A DNA stretch of 64,000 nucleotides, taken from contig CAIQKM010000062.1 in the NCBI GenBank assembly GCA_903872345.1, positions 1-64,000 of the forward strand, written 5' to 3'. The position numbers were made by a program, and so were the translations under genes. The notes under the pieces are model-generated. The model ran no database searches. It had not been told where the DNA came from and worked only from the letters and a program-made list of their open reading frames with translations. Positions 17,956 through 28,200 of the stretch are shown here, piece by piece (within the stretch, counting starts at the first letter, position 1; every line of letters starts with the position of its first letter). This DNA comes from an uncultured Verrucomicrobia subdivision 3 bacterium (GTDB taxonomy: Bacteria > Verrucomicrobiota > Verrucomicrobiia > Limisphaerales > UBA11358).

Positions 17956-17997
17956 TGGTGTGTGATACACTGGTGTGTGATACACTGGTGTGGATAC
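17956..17997. repeat. 15-bp direct repeats upstream of the sensor kinase
   Basis: The unit tggtgtgtgatacac occurs at 17956-17970 and 17971-17985, with a shortened third copy to 17997. Each unit contains the small palindrome gtgt-gat-acac. It lies about 105-145 bases before the kinase start, where activator sites would be expected. Iterated operator or simple slippage repeat cannot be separated by eye. Confidence 0.6.
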
Positions 17998-18102
17998 GCT
18001 TGACAGTTTGCAGAGGCTGGCAATATGTTTCCCGGCCAAAACCGTCGGCTCAGAAATCGAACCACCCGGCCACCAAGGTAACTTATTCGTTTTAAAACGT
18101 TA

Positions 18103-21100
18103 ATGCAGCCCGTCCTCATCCGCAGATGTTTGGTGGTTGCCGATTGCTGCCGCATGGCGGCGGTCTTGCTTGCGCTGTGTCTTGGCGCGTCCGCGCAAGA
18201 TTTCCAGTGTCGCAGTTGGGGAATCGAGAATGGACTCTCGGATCGCACGATTACCGCCATTGCGCAGACGACGGACGGTTATTTATGGGTGGGAACTCCC
18301 AAAGGTTTGAACCGGTTTGACGGCAATGTTTTTAGTCGGGCCGGGAGCGCCGGCGGCACAACCTTGCAGGATTCCCGCATTGTGGGATTGCTGGCCGATG
18401 GCGAAGGGGGGCTGTGGGTGGCCAGTGAATCGGGTTTGATTACGGAGTTCAGCCGGGGCAGGTTCCAGGTGAGATATCCGATCGAGGGGACGGCAGCCAA
18501 GGGCGGGCGGGCGGAAACCAACTCCCGGCCGGCGCAAGCGTGGCTTGGGTTGAACTCGGTTTTTGGTCTGGACAAGACGGGCTGTGTTTGGGCGGCGACC
18601 ATGGACGGGAAGGTGATGCGCTTTGCTAATGCGGGCCCCCCGGTCGAGCTGGCGCTGGCGGGATTTCCATCCGGGGTGATTCGTGGGTTGGTCAACGACC
18701 GGGCCGGCCGGGTGTGGCTGTTAAAAGGGACTAATGCCTGTGTTTGCGACGATGGCCAATGGCGGTTTTCCCCGGCCGGTCAGGGTGGGGGATTTGACCA
18801 GCTTTTGGGGGCGGCGGGGAACGGCGGTTTTTGGAAAACCGAGGAGTCCGAGGCGGGAGAGGGCGTGACGCAGGTGCAGTATGTACGTGACGATGGCTGG
18901 CGGGCGTCTTCCTTGCCCGTTCCAACGACCCCGGTACATCCCCCGGTTCTGGCCATGCTGCAGGACAGCTCGGGGCGGTTGTGGGTGGCGCCCCAATGGG
19001 GCGGCGTTTACTGGCAACTGCGTGACGGCGGGTGGAAGCATGTGCAGGCAGCGGGGCCGCTGGTCAAAGCCTCGGCCAAATGTTTTTTTGAAGACCGGCA
19101 GGGCGGCGTCTGGGTGGGCACGGAGGAGCAAGGGTTGTATCAAGTGGTGGATTCATCCGTCAAGATGGTCATGCTGCCACCGGAAGCGGCGGATGTGCAT
19201 GCCTCCACCGTTTGCGCGGGCAAGGATGGAAGTTTGTGGATGGGAACGGACAAGGGGCTTTATCACCGGGCCGCCGGCGACACGGCGGGCGCCCGGGAAG
19301 TTGATTATTTCAGCGGGAAAAGCATTTATTCGGTGTTGGAGGATTCCCGGACGAATCTTTGGGTGGGGACGGAAGGCGGGCTCTTCCGCCGGGTGTCGGC
19401 GGAATTCAAAAGCGAACCGTTGCCGAAGAGCAGCGGAATTCTGGCTTTGTACGAAGATCGGGCGGGCGGCCTTTGGGCGGGCGGGTTTAACAACACGCTG
19501 CTGTACCAGAGCCGCGGGGCGGGGTGGACCGTTATCCGGCCGCAAAAAGGGATGCCGCCCATGTTTATCAACTCGATCACCGAGGACCGGCGGGGGCAAA
19601 TCTGGGTGGGCAGCAAACGGGGCGGCGCCGGGGTGGGGCGCGTGGAGGGGGACCGATTGGTGCCGCCCCCGGCCCCGCTGGCGGCGATTCATGACAGAAC
19701 CCGCGCGGTCCTTTGTGACGTTGATGGCGTCTTGTGGGTGGGGACCCATGGTAACGGACTCTACCGCTGGAATAACGGGGCTTTGGAGCACTTCACGAGT
19801 GCCGACGGGTTGCCGGACGACGTCATTTACGGGCTGGCGGCGGACGATTCGGGGAATCTCTGGATGACGACCAAGATCGGCATTGTTGGGTGCTCCCGGG
19901 GCCAGTTGGCGCAACATGTGCGCGGACAGAGCGCGCCGTTGCTGTGCCTGCAGTTGGGTCTGGAGCAGGGCATGGCCAATCCCGAATGCATTGGCGCGGG
20001 GCAACCGGTGATTACCCGCGGAACGGATGGCCGGTTTTGGGTGGCCAGCATGCTGGGCGCGGCGGGTTTTTCGCCGGAGGTCATGGCGCGCCCGGCGCCC
20101 GCCGACGAGGTGGGGGTGGACGCGCTGAACGTGGACGGGGTGGCGGTCAATCCGCAGGCGGACGGTTTTCGCGCCTCCGCCAGCAGCCGGCGTTATGAGT
20201 TCCAGTATTCGGCCGCTGATTTCACGTTTGCCAAATCGCTCCGTTTTCGCCACCGACTGGTGGGATTGGACCCGGATTGGATTGACGCCGGGGCCGCGCG
20301 CCAGGCCGCCTACAGCCAATTACCGCCCGGCCGCTACTCGTTTCGGGTGACGGTCGGAGGAGTGGATGGCTTGTGGCGGGAAGCCAAGACTCCGGTCATA
20401 CTTACCGTGGTGCCGCGCTTCTGGCAGACAATTTGGTTCCACGCCGTGGTGCTGGTGACGGTGATGGCGGTTTTGGCGGGAGGGGTGGTCTGGAACGAAC
20501 GGCGCAAATTCAGGATCCGCACGGAGCGTCTGGAGGCGCAACAGGCGGTCGAGCGGGCGCGCCATCGGATCGCCCGGGATCTCCACGATGACCTGGGCAG
20601 CGCCATCACGGAAATCACGCAACTGGGCGATTTGACGCTCCGCGCCTGGCCCGGGCCGGAGGCCCTGCAGTCCCGGGTGAAAACCATGACCGGCCTGGCC
20701 CGCCAACTGGGGATAAAGGTGGATGAAATCGTTTGGACGATGAGTTCCCGCAACGACACCCTGCCCAATCTGGCCGGCTATATATCCAATCACGCCGAGG
20801 AGTTTTTCCGCTATTCCGGCATCCAGTGCGGGCTGGATGTGATGAAGTACCTCCCGGACGTGCCCGTGAACTCGCAAACGCGGCATAATCTGTTTCTGGC
20901 GGTCAAGGAAGCCATGAACAATGTGGCGAAACACGCCCAGGCCACCGAAGTTGTTTTACGGGTGCATTGCGCGCAAGCGACCCTGCGCGTGGCGGTGGAG
21001 GACAACGGGCGGGGATTTGATCCGACCATGGCCGGGAAAGGGCACGGCTTGGCAAACATGCGGGAGCGGTTGCAGGCGGTTCATGGGCGGGTGGAATTCC

Positions 21101-21222
21101 TCAGCCAGCCGGGGGGCGGGACCAGGGTGGTGTTCACGCTGGAATTGGGCGACGACCGGGAAGCCGACCGCCGGGGAACCCCCAATAATGGCAGGTTACC
21201 ACCCGGCGGAACTCTGGCATAA
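18103..21222 (+). CDS. Propeller-type two-component sensor histidine kinase
   Basis: Membrane sensor with a large extracytoplasmic propeller. 1039 residues: signal region to about 30, then repeated Reg_prop blades (the motif 'dGxLWVGTxxGLyR' recurs about twelve times). A Y_Y_Y domain (FRHRLVGLDPDWIDAG ... LPPGRYSFRV) and one membrane helix (FHAVVLVTVMAVLAGGVVW) follow. The HisKA_3 dimer box RIARDLHDDLGSAIT has phospho-acceptor His at about 828, and the HATPase region has EAMNNVAKHAQ, VEDNGRGFD and GHGLANMRERL. This is the NarX/LytS-like kinase class on a Bacteroidetes-style glycan-sensor ectodomain. Its stop overlaps the regulator's start by one base. Neighbours suggest it senses a glycan or surface cue and controls the GH2 gene, the giant secreted protein, or both; this is inferred. 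Confidence 0.93.
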   Translation: MQPVLIRRCLVVADCCRMAAVLLALCLGASAQDFQCRSWGIENGLSDRTITAIAQTTDGYLWVGTPKGLNRFDGNVFSRAGSAGGTTLQDSRIVGLLADGEGGLWVASESGLITEFSRGRFQVRYPIEGTAAKGGRAETNSRPAQAWLGLNSVFGLDKTGCVWAATMDGKVMRFANAGPPVELALAGFPSGVIRGLVNDRAGRVWLLKGTNACVCDDGQWRFSPAGQGGGFDQLLGAAGNGGFWKTEESEAGEGVTQVQYVRDDGWRASSLPVPTTPVHPPVLAMLQDSSGRLWVAPQWGGVYWQLRDGGWKHVQAAGPLVKASAKCFFEDRQGGVWVGTEEQGLYQVVDSSVKMVMLPPEAADVHASTVCAGKDGSLWMGTDKGLYHRAAGDTAGAREVDYFSGKSIYSVLEDSRTNLWVGTEGGLFRRVSAEFKSEPLPKSSGILALYEDRAGGLWAGGFNNTLLYQSRGAGWTVIRPQKGMPPMFINSITEDRRGQIWVGSKRGGAGVGRVEGDRLVPPPAPLAAIHDRTRAVLCDVDGVLWVGTHGNGLYRWNNGALEHFTSADGLPDDVIYGLAADDSGNLWMTTKIGIVGCSRGQLAQHVRGQSAPLLCLQLGLEQGMANPECIGAGQPVITRGTDGRFWVASMLGAAGFSPEVMARPAPADEVGVDALNVDGVAVNPQADGFRASASSRRYEFQYSAADFTFAKSLRFRHRLVGLDPDWIDAGAARQAAYSQLPPGRYSFRVTVGGVDGLWREAKTPVILTVVPRFWQTIWFHAVVLVTVMAVLAGGVVWNERRKFRIRTERLEAQQAVERARHRIARDLHDDLGSAITEITQLGDLTLRAWPGPEALQSRVKTMTGLARQLGIKVDEIVWTMSSRNDTLPNLAGYISNHAEEFFRYSGIQCGLDVMKYLPDVPVNSQTRHNLFLAVKEAMNNVAKHAQATEVVLRVHCAQATLRVAVEDNGRGFDPTMAGKGHGLANMRERLQAVHGRVEFLSQPGGGTRVVFTLELGDDREADRRGTPNNGRLPPGGTLA

Positions 21223-21905
21223 TGCCCTTTAAAAGTGATATGAGCGTGCGAATTGGAATTGTGGAAGACAGCGTGGCAATCTCCGACAACTGGTTGCTGA
21301 TGCTGGACCGGCAAGCCGGCTTCGAGTGCGTGGGCGCCTTTCGGACCGGCGAAGAGGCGCTGCAAAAAATGCCCGGCCTCCAACCGGAAGTGGTGTTGAT
21401 GGACATCAGCCTGCCGGGCATGTCGGGAATCGAATGTGTTTTCAAGTTGAAACAACTCCTCCCGCGCACGCCCTTTATCATGCTGACGGTGCATTCCGAT
21501 AACGAGCGTCTGTTTCAGGCCTTGCAGGCGGGCGCCTCGGGTTACCTGCTCAAGCGCACGACGCCGGACGAATTGATCCGAGCCATTCACGAAGTGTTGA
21601 ACGGGGGCGCGCCGATGACGGGCGAAATAGCGCGTCGGGTAATTGAGTCCTTCAACCGGCCCGCCCCGGCGGTCGCCGAGGAATGTGTCCTGAGTTCCCG
21701 GGAGAGCGAGGTGCTGGAATTGATTTCGCAAGCCCTGCCGGACAAGGAAATCGCCCAGCGCCTCCAGATCAGCTTCACCACGGTGCGTTTCCATGTGGCC
21801 AACATCTTTACCAAATTGCACGTGCGCTCCCGCATGGAAGCGGTCGCGCATTTTGCGCGGCCCGCGAAGGGCCTGGTTTCGGCGGGGACCGGCCGGCCGC
21901 GTTAG
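21222..21905 (+). CDS. NarL/LuxR-type response regulator
   Basis: Cognate regulator of the upstream kinase. Residues 7-125 form the receiver domain, with acidic pocket VED, phospho-acceptor Asp at about 61 (VVLMDISLPG), switch Thr (LTVHSD) and Lys (YLLKRTT). Residues 160-215 form a LuxR-type helix-turn-helix (LSSRESEVLELISQALPDKEIAQRL ... FTTVRFHVANIFTKLHVRSR). The ATG at 21222 overlaps the kinase TAA by one base, so the two are translationally coupled; an internal ATG at 21240 would fit the domain edge equally well. The next gene is the giant beta-helix protein 388 bp downstream, which makes that promoter a natural target. Confidence 0.93.
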   Translation: MPFKSDMSVRIGIVEDSVAISDNWLLMLDRQAGFECVGAFRTGEEALQKMPGLQPEVVLMDISLPGMSGIECVFKLKQLLPRTPFIMLTVHSDNERLFQALQAGASGYLLKRTTPDELIRAIHEVLNGGAPMTGEIARRVIESFNRPAPAVAEECVLSSRESEVLELISQALPDKEIAQRLQISFTTVRFHVANIFTKLHVRSRMEAVAHFARPAKGLVSAGTGRPR

Positions 21906-22292
21906 GTGGTTCCCGCCCTGATACCGCCAGATTTGCGGGGTGGAGGCGATTTGTTACGGATGCGTAACATCGCTCGAAACTATCAATAATGAGAGTACCC
22001 TACTTATGGTAGAAGCAGGTAAGGTAAAAAGGTGGATATTGAAAAAAGAAATTCAACGAACACCTGCGGCCCCTGGTCGGATGCGCCGCCGTTTGGATTA
22101 AGGAGCGGGAAGCACAATCCTTGTTTACTCTCTGCGGACACAATCTTTCTTAACCTGATCGTTGAGGCATTGCCATGAGATCGCCTTAATCAGTGAATAA
22201 AGTTTAACCAAAGGCGGAGTCAGTCCGAATCATATTCACCATTCACAACCTGTATTGCCAAAGACCAAAACTGTCGTTGCCGACGCCAAACC
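21906..22292 (+). other. 387-bp leader/promoter region of the giant secreted protein
   Basis: No gene is visible. The region is clearly more AT-rich than its flanks and must contain the promoter and a long 5' leader for the gene at 22293. An inverted repeat lies at 21952-21969; no confident -35/-10 pair was found. Confidence 0.55.
21952..21969. promoter_or_regulatory. Inverted repeat, possible response-regulator site
   Basis: TGTTACG-GATG-CGTAACA has perfect 7-bp arms. It begins 47 bp after the regulator's stop and lies about 320 bp before the giant gene. Its size and symmetry suit a dimeric helix-turn-helix protein such as the regulator encoded just upstream. No T-tract follows, so it is not a good terminator. 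Confidence 0.4.
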
Positions 22293-25200
22293 ATGAAAAT
22301 AAAACTCGTTTCCCTTGTGCCAGCCCGAGTGCTGGCCATCAGCACCGCCCTGTTCTCGCTGGCCGCCACGGCCCTGGCTCAAAACGGGACGTGGACAAAC
22401 CTGTCCGGCGGGAGTTGGACCAACGCCGCCAACTGGAGCGGTGGTGTCATTGCCACCGGCGCAACCAACACGGCGGATTTCAGCACGCTGACCTTGAGTG
22501 CCCCGCCCGTGGTGACGCTCGATGGTGCGCGCGCCAACGGCAACCTGATTTTCGGCGACGCGGGCAACACCTACGGGTGGACATTGAGCGCCGGCGCGGC
22601 CGGCCCGCTCACGCTGGGCGGAACCAGCCTGCCGGTAATTACTGTCAATAACCAGACGGCAACCATCGGTGCGGTGCTGGCGGGCACGGCGGGGCTGGCC
22701 AAGGCCGGCGCTGGCACGCTGACGCTGACCGCCACCAATACATACACGGGCGGCAGCTATATTTCGAACGGCATCGTAAATTACAGTGGCGGCGGCGGTT
22801 CGACCGGCGGCGGCAGCCTGTACTTGGGCATTGCGTCCGGCAACAAGGCGGTGCTGAACGAGGGCGGCTCCGGCACGGCAAGTTTCAGCGGGACGATCAG
22901 CGTGGGCGGTAATGGGGCCTCATCCGGTGGTGCCGGGGTTATCAATCAGACGGCCGGCACGTTCAATTTGGCCGGTGGCGGTTATGCGGAGTTGGGTTAT
23001 GGCGGGTACGGTTCTTATGCGCTTGCGGGCGGATCGCTTAATTTTAACAGCAGCACCGGGATTCGCATTGGTGATCAGACCGGCGGTTTGGGCAACTATT
23101 TGCAAACCGGCGGCACCTGCACCATGACCCGTTATTTTGTCGTCGGCGCCAATAGTGGCACGGCCCCGGTTGGGCTGGCGACGTTCACCGGCGGGACTTT
23201 TCTGGGCAATAACAGCAGCAGCTATTACATCATTCTCGGCAATGCCGGCACGGCCACCAGCACCTTGAACATTGGCACGGAAGCGGGCGGCAATGCCGTG
23301 TTTGCGTCCCGCAGCACGGTGGGCATTCAATTGAACAATGCCGGCACCACGACGAACACCTTGAACCTGAACAGCGGTACGCTCCAGTTTACCGCCGCCA
23401 AAGGGATCTACAAAAATACCGTCGCGGGCGGCAATTCGGTGGTGAACTTTAACGGTGCCACGCTGCAAGCCGCCGGGGCGAACGCCTTCGCCTTCATCAA
23501 CAACACGCCCAACAGCGTGAATGTTTATAACGGCGGGTTGGTGATGGATACGCAGGGCAACACGGTGACCAATTCCGCGAACATGGTGGCGGCGGCCGGC
23601 AAGGGCATTTATCCGGCCGGCGGCACCTTGGCGATTTCCAGCGGCGGCGGCAGCGGTTATCTCGGGGCTCCGCTCGTGACGAGCATTGCCACCAGCGGCA
23701 CGGGTTTCGGGGCCACGGCCATTGCCAACGTTTCCGGCGGGGTGGTCACCGGTGTCACCCTGACCTGTCCGGGACAGAATTATGCGGTCGGTGACACCGT
23801 CACCTTTAATTTTGCGGGCGGCGGCACCGCCACGGCGGCCAGTCCCTTTGTACATACGCTGGTGGCGGGTGATCTCTCGGCCAATGTCCTGGGCGGCTTG
23901 GCGAAGTTGGGGAGCGGCACACTCGCGCTGACCGGTACGAACACCTACAGTGGCGGCACCGTGGTGAACGCCGGCACTCTCAACGTGACCGCCGATGGCG
24001 GCTTGGGCTCGGGAAATGTTATTGTGGCCAATGGCGCAACCCTGACCTTGGGCGGCGGGGTCACCAACGGCTATATCGGTACGGCGGCCAACCTGCTGGT
24101 GGGCTCCACGGCGGTGGTGAACTTGAATTACAGCGGAACGGACACGGTTTATGCGCTCTCCACCGATGGGGGCAATACTTTTGTGTCGCCCGGTGTCTAT
24201 GGTTCGGCCGCTTCCGGCGCCCCCAACAGCGTGGCTTCGTTTACGGGTTCGGGACAGTTGAATGTGCTTTCCAAGCCGAGCCTCTCCGTAGCCCTGTCTT
24301 CTTCGGCCAATCCGGCCATCACCCGTCAGCCGGTGACCTTCACTGGGACGGTGGCCGGCAACAGCGGCACGCCCACCGGGACGGTGACTTTTAAAAACGG
24401 CACGAACGTTCTTGGCACAGTGGCGTTGAACGGGTCGGGGGTGGCGACGATCACGACCACCTTCACGGCGGTGGAAAATGACTCCATCACGGCGGCGTAC
24501 AGCGGCAATGGCAGCTATCCCGCCTTTACTTCGCCCGTTTTTGCCCAAACGGTGATCGGCGGCAACGACCTCTGGACGGGCGCGGCGAACGGCACCTGGG
24601 ACATCAACCTGACGACCAATTGGACGCAGGCCGGCACCCCGATTTCTTATGGGGACGGCGACTATGTGCAATTAGATGACAGCGCCACCGGGACGACGGC
24701 GGTGGTGCTCAACACGACGGTCAGCCCCAGCGGCATTCTTTTCAGCAACAACGCCGACAATTACAGCGTCAGCGGGACCGGCACGATTGCCGGCACCGGC
24801 GGCCTGACCATGGCGGGTTCGGGCAGCGTGACTTTTAGCAACACCAACAATTACACCGGGACGACCTTGATTAGCAACGGCGTGGTGAGTTATGTCGGGG
24901 GCGGCGGTTATGGCGGCGGCAGCGGCGCCAACCTCTTGGTCGGCGGGGCCACGGGCGAAGGCGTCTTCAATATGAACAGCACCGGAACCGTCAGCTTCAC
25001 GGCCAACACGCCTTATATTGGCGGCACCGGCGGGGCTGCAGACACGGGCGCGGGAGCGATCAACCAGACGTCTGGCACCATGAATTTGGGCCTTAACGGC
25101 GGCGTTTATTTGACTCTTGGCGGCGGTTCGAGCACGGCGTATGGCGCATATAATCTGTCCGCCGGGGCGTTGAACATTTCCAGCACCTCCGGTATGCGGA

Positions 25201-28200
25201 TCGGCTTGGGCGGGCTGGGGACCTATCTCCAGAGCGGCGGCATCCTGAACTGCCCGCGTTATTTTGTCGTGGGGGGCAACAACACCACGGCCGGCAGTCT
25301 CAATCTCGGCGTGGCTACCTTTACCGGCGGTGCCGCCTTTGCCACCAATGGCTACTTCGTCATCCTCGGCGATCTGGCGGGCGCCAACGGCACGTTGAAC
25401 CTGGGTACGGAAGCGGGTGGCAATGCCACATTCACCACCACCACGGCCACGGGCCCGCAAGTGGCGGCTAACAGCGGGGCCACCGGTACGCTGAATCTCA
25501 ATAGCGGCACCCTGGCGGTTGGCGGCCCTATTGCCACGGCGAGCGGCGGCACGGGGGCTGTGAACTTGAACGGGGGCACGATCCAGGCCGGGGCAAATAA
25601 TATCACGTTGCTCGACACCACTCCCGCCGTCACGGTTTACAACGGCGGACTGGTAGTTAATTCGCAGACCAACACGGCCACCATCACCGCTTCGCTGGCA
25701 CCGGCGGCGGGCGCCGGCATCTATCCGGCCGGCGGCCTGTTCACCGTTACGAGCGGTGGCGGCAGCGGCTATATCGGCGCGCCGGCGGTCACCGTCACTG
25801 GCGGTTCCGGATCCGGTGCCACGGCCATTGCCACCGTAACCAACGGGATGATTGCCAATGTCATCCTGACCTGCCCGGGGCAGAACTATCAGGCGGGCGA
25901 TGTCTTGAGCTTCAGCTTTGCCGGCGGCGGTACCGCCACGCCTGCGACCACGTATAATTACACCCTGCAGGCCGGTGACCTGACCGCCAACAGCGCGGGC
26001 GGCGTAACTAAGACCGGCACGGGCACGCTGACTTTGAGCGGTTCCCTGACGTACACGGGCCCAACCCTGGTCAACGGTGGCAAGTTGAGTCTGCCGTCGG
26101 GCAGCAGCGCCACTGGCGTGATCACGGTCAACAGCAACGCTACGTTGAGCGCCCAGAGTTCCGTGGCGGCAAACGTGGCGGTCACCAACGGCGGCACGCT
26201 GGGCGATCTCTTCAATACCCCGCTATATTTGAATGGCACCGTGACGCTTGGCGCCAGTGCAACCGATGTGACGACCCTGGCTTTGAGCGCCGACGGCACG
26301 GGGGTGGATGGCAACCTGACCACTTACGGCAGTCTGACGGTCAATGGCACCAACAAAGTCAACATTGCCGGCTCGCTTCCGCTGGTGTCGCCCGCGACGT
26401 ACACACTGCTCAATTATAGCGGTGGCATCAGTGGCGCGGGCAAATTTGTGACCGGCACGCTGCCCGCCTTTGTTTCGGGCTACGTCACCAACACCGGCAC
26501 GGAAATTGACCTGGTGGTGCTGGCCACCGACACGCTGGTGTGGAGCGGTTCGCCCACCAATACCTGGGACCTTTCCGGCGTCCATGATTGGAAGCTCGCC
26601 AGCAGCGGCGCGCCGATCGGTTACCTGGACGGCGGAATTGTTGCCTTTGATGACACGGCTCACAGTTTTGTGGTGAATTTGGGCACGAACGTCGCGCCCA
26701 ACGTGGTGAATGTCAACAGCACCAGCAATTACGTCTTTACCGGCACGGGCGGCATCAGCGGGGCCGCTCAGATCGTCAAGACCAACTCCGGCACGCTGAC
26801 GCTGCTGGGAACGAACACCTACACGGGCGGCACGGTTATCAACGGCGGCACGGTGCAGTTGGGCAACGGTCTGGCCGACGGCGTGATTGGCGCCGGCGCC
26901 TATACGGTTAACGGCGGGGCCAGCCTGTATCTGGATTACGCCACGTACCTCGCGGCGGGAACGGGCCTGTGGTCCGCCAACATCACCGGCAGCGGCACGT
27001 TGGAATTGAACTCGGCCGAGCCGGCCACCGCGATTGCCAACTGGGGACCGAACTCGGCCACCGCCACGCCGTTCAATTCCGCTTTCAGCGGGACGCTCCA
27101 GATTGACAACGGCCGCATGGATGCCTCGCCCGCCGGGTTGGGTGGCATCACCAACATTGTCATCAGCACCAACGGCGGCCAGTTTCTGGCCTGGGCGGGC
27201 GGTTACAGCCAGAGTGCGAGCATTGCCGGCCAGAATGGCTGGGGTGAATCAGGTTATCCGGGCGCATTGCGGCTGGCGGCCGGCGCCTCTGCGTCGTGGA
27301 ATGGCGGCATCACCTTGACGGCAAATTCGGGAATTGATGTGCAGCGCAACTCCACCTTCACCATCTACGGTTCCATTACCGGCCCGTTTCAGTGCCAGTT
27401 TAATACGGGCGATCCCTCGGGGGCGAACGGGACGCTGATGATCGCGCCGACTGCTGGGGTGCCCAACTCGTATGGTTCCACGCTGGTTACCGGGCACGGC
27501 GGGACCGGGGCGGTGGTGGCGGGCAACCAGTATGCCTTCAGCCCGGGGCCGCTGGCGCTGACCAGCGGCGGCACGCTGGAACTCTACAGTTTTGACTTCA
27601 GCTTTGCCAGTTTGTCGGGCTCCGGCGGCACGGTCGGCAACTTTAGCGGCAGCCCCTCGGTGATCACCGTGGGTTCGGACAACACCAGCACGAGTTATGG
27701 CGGGACTCTGATTGACGGTAACGCCGCCGCCAGCCTTGCCCTGACCAAAATTGGCGGCGGGACCCTGACCCTCACCGGCAACAACTCCTTCTCCGGCGGC
27801 ACAATTGTCAGCAACGGCACGCTGCAGGTTGACGGCGGCCTTTCCGGCCCGGGCGCAGTCGTGGTCAGCGGCGGCACTCTGGACGGCAACGGCGGCATCG
27901 CCGGAAGCGTCACGGTTAACAGCGGAACCCTTTCCGCCGGCACGCCGGTGGCCATTGGAATCCTCTCAATCACCAACACGTTGACATTGGCCGACACAGT
28001 TGTCTTGAAGATCAGCAAGACCGGCGGTGTCCGGACGAATGACGCCGTATTGCAGCTGACCGGCGTGACGTATGGCGGCACGCTGTGGGTCACGAACATC
28101 ACGAGCGACGCGACCGCGCTGGCGGCGGGTGATACGTTCACGCTCTTTGGTTCAACGAGCTACACCCCCGGCTTCATTGCCACCAACCTGCCGGTTCTGC

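Noticed and set aside
17956-17997. Possible CRISPR array
   Set aside because: Units are contiguous with no spacers, and no cas genes are present anywhere in the window.
22920-25460. Long minus-strand frames (583 and 262 codons) inside the first giant gene
   Set aside because: Composition is that of reverse-complemented Gly/Thr repeats; no motifs.
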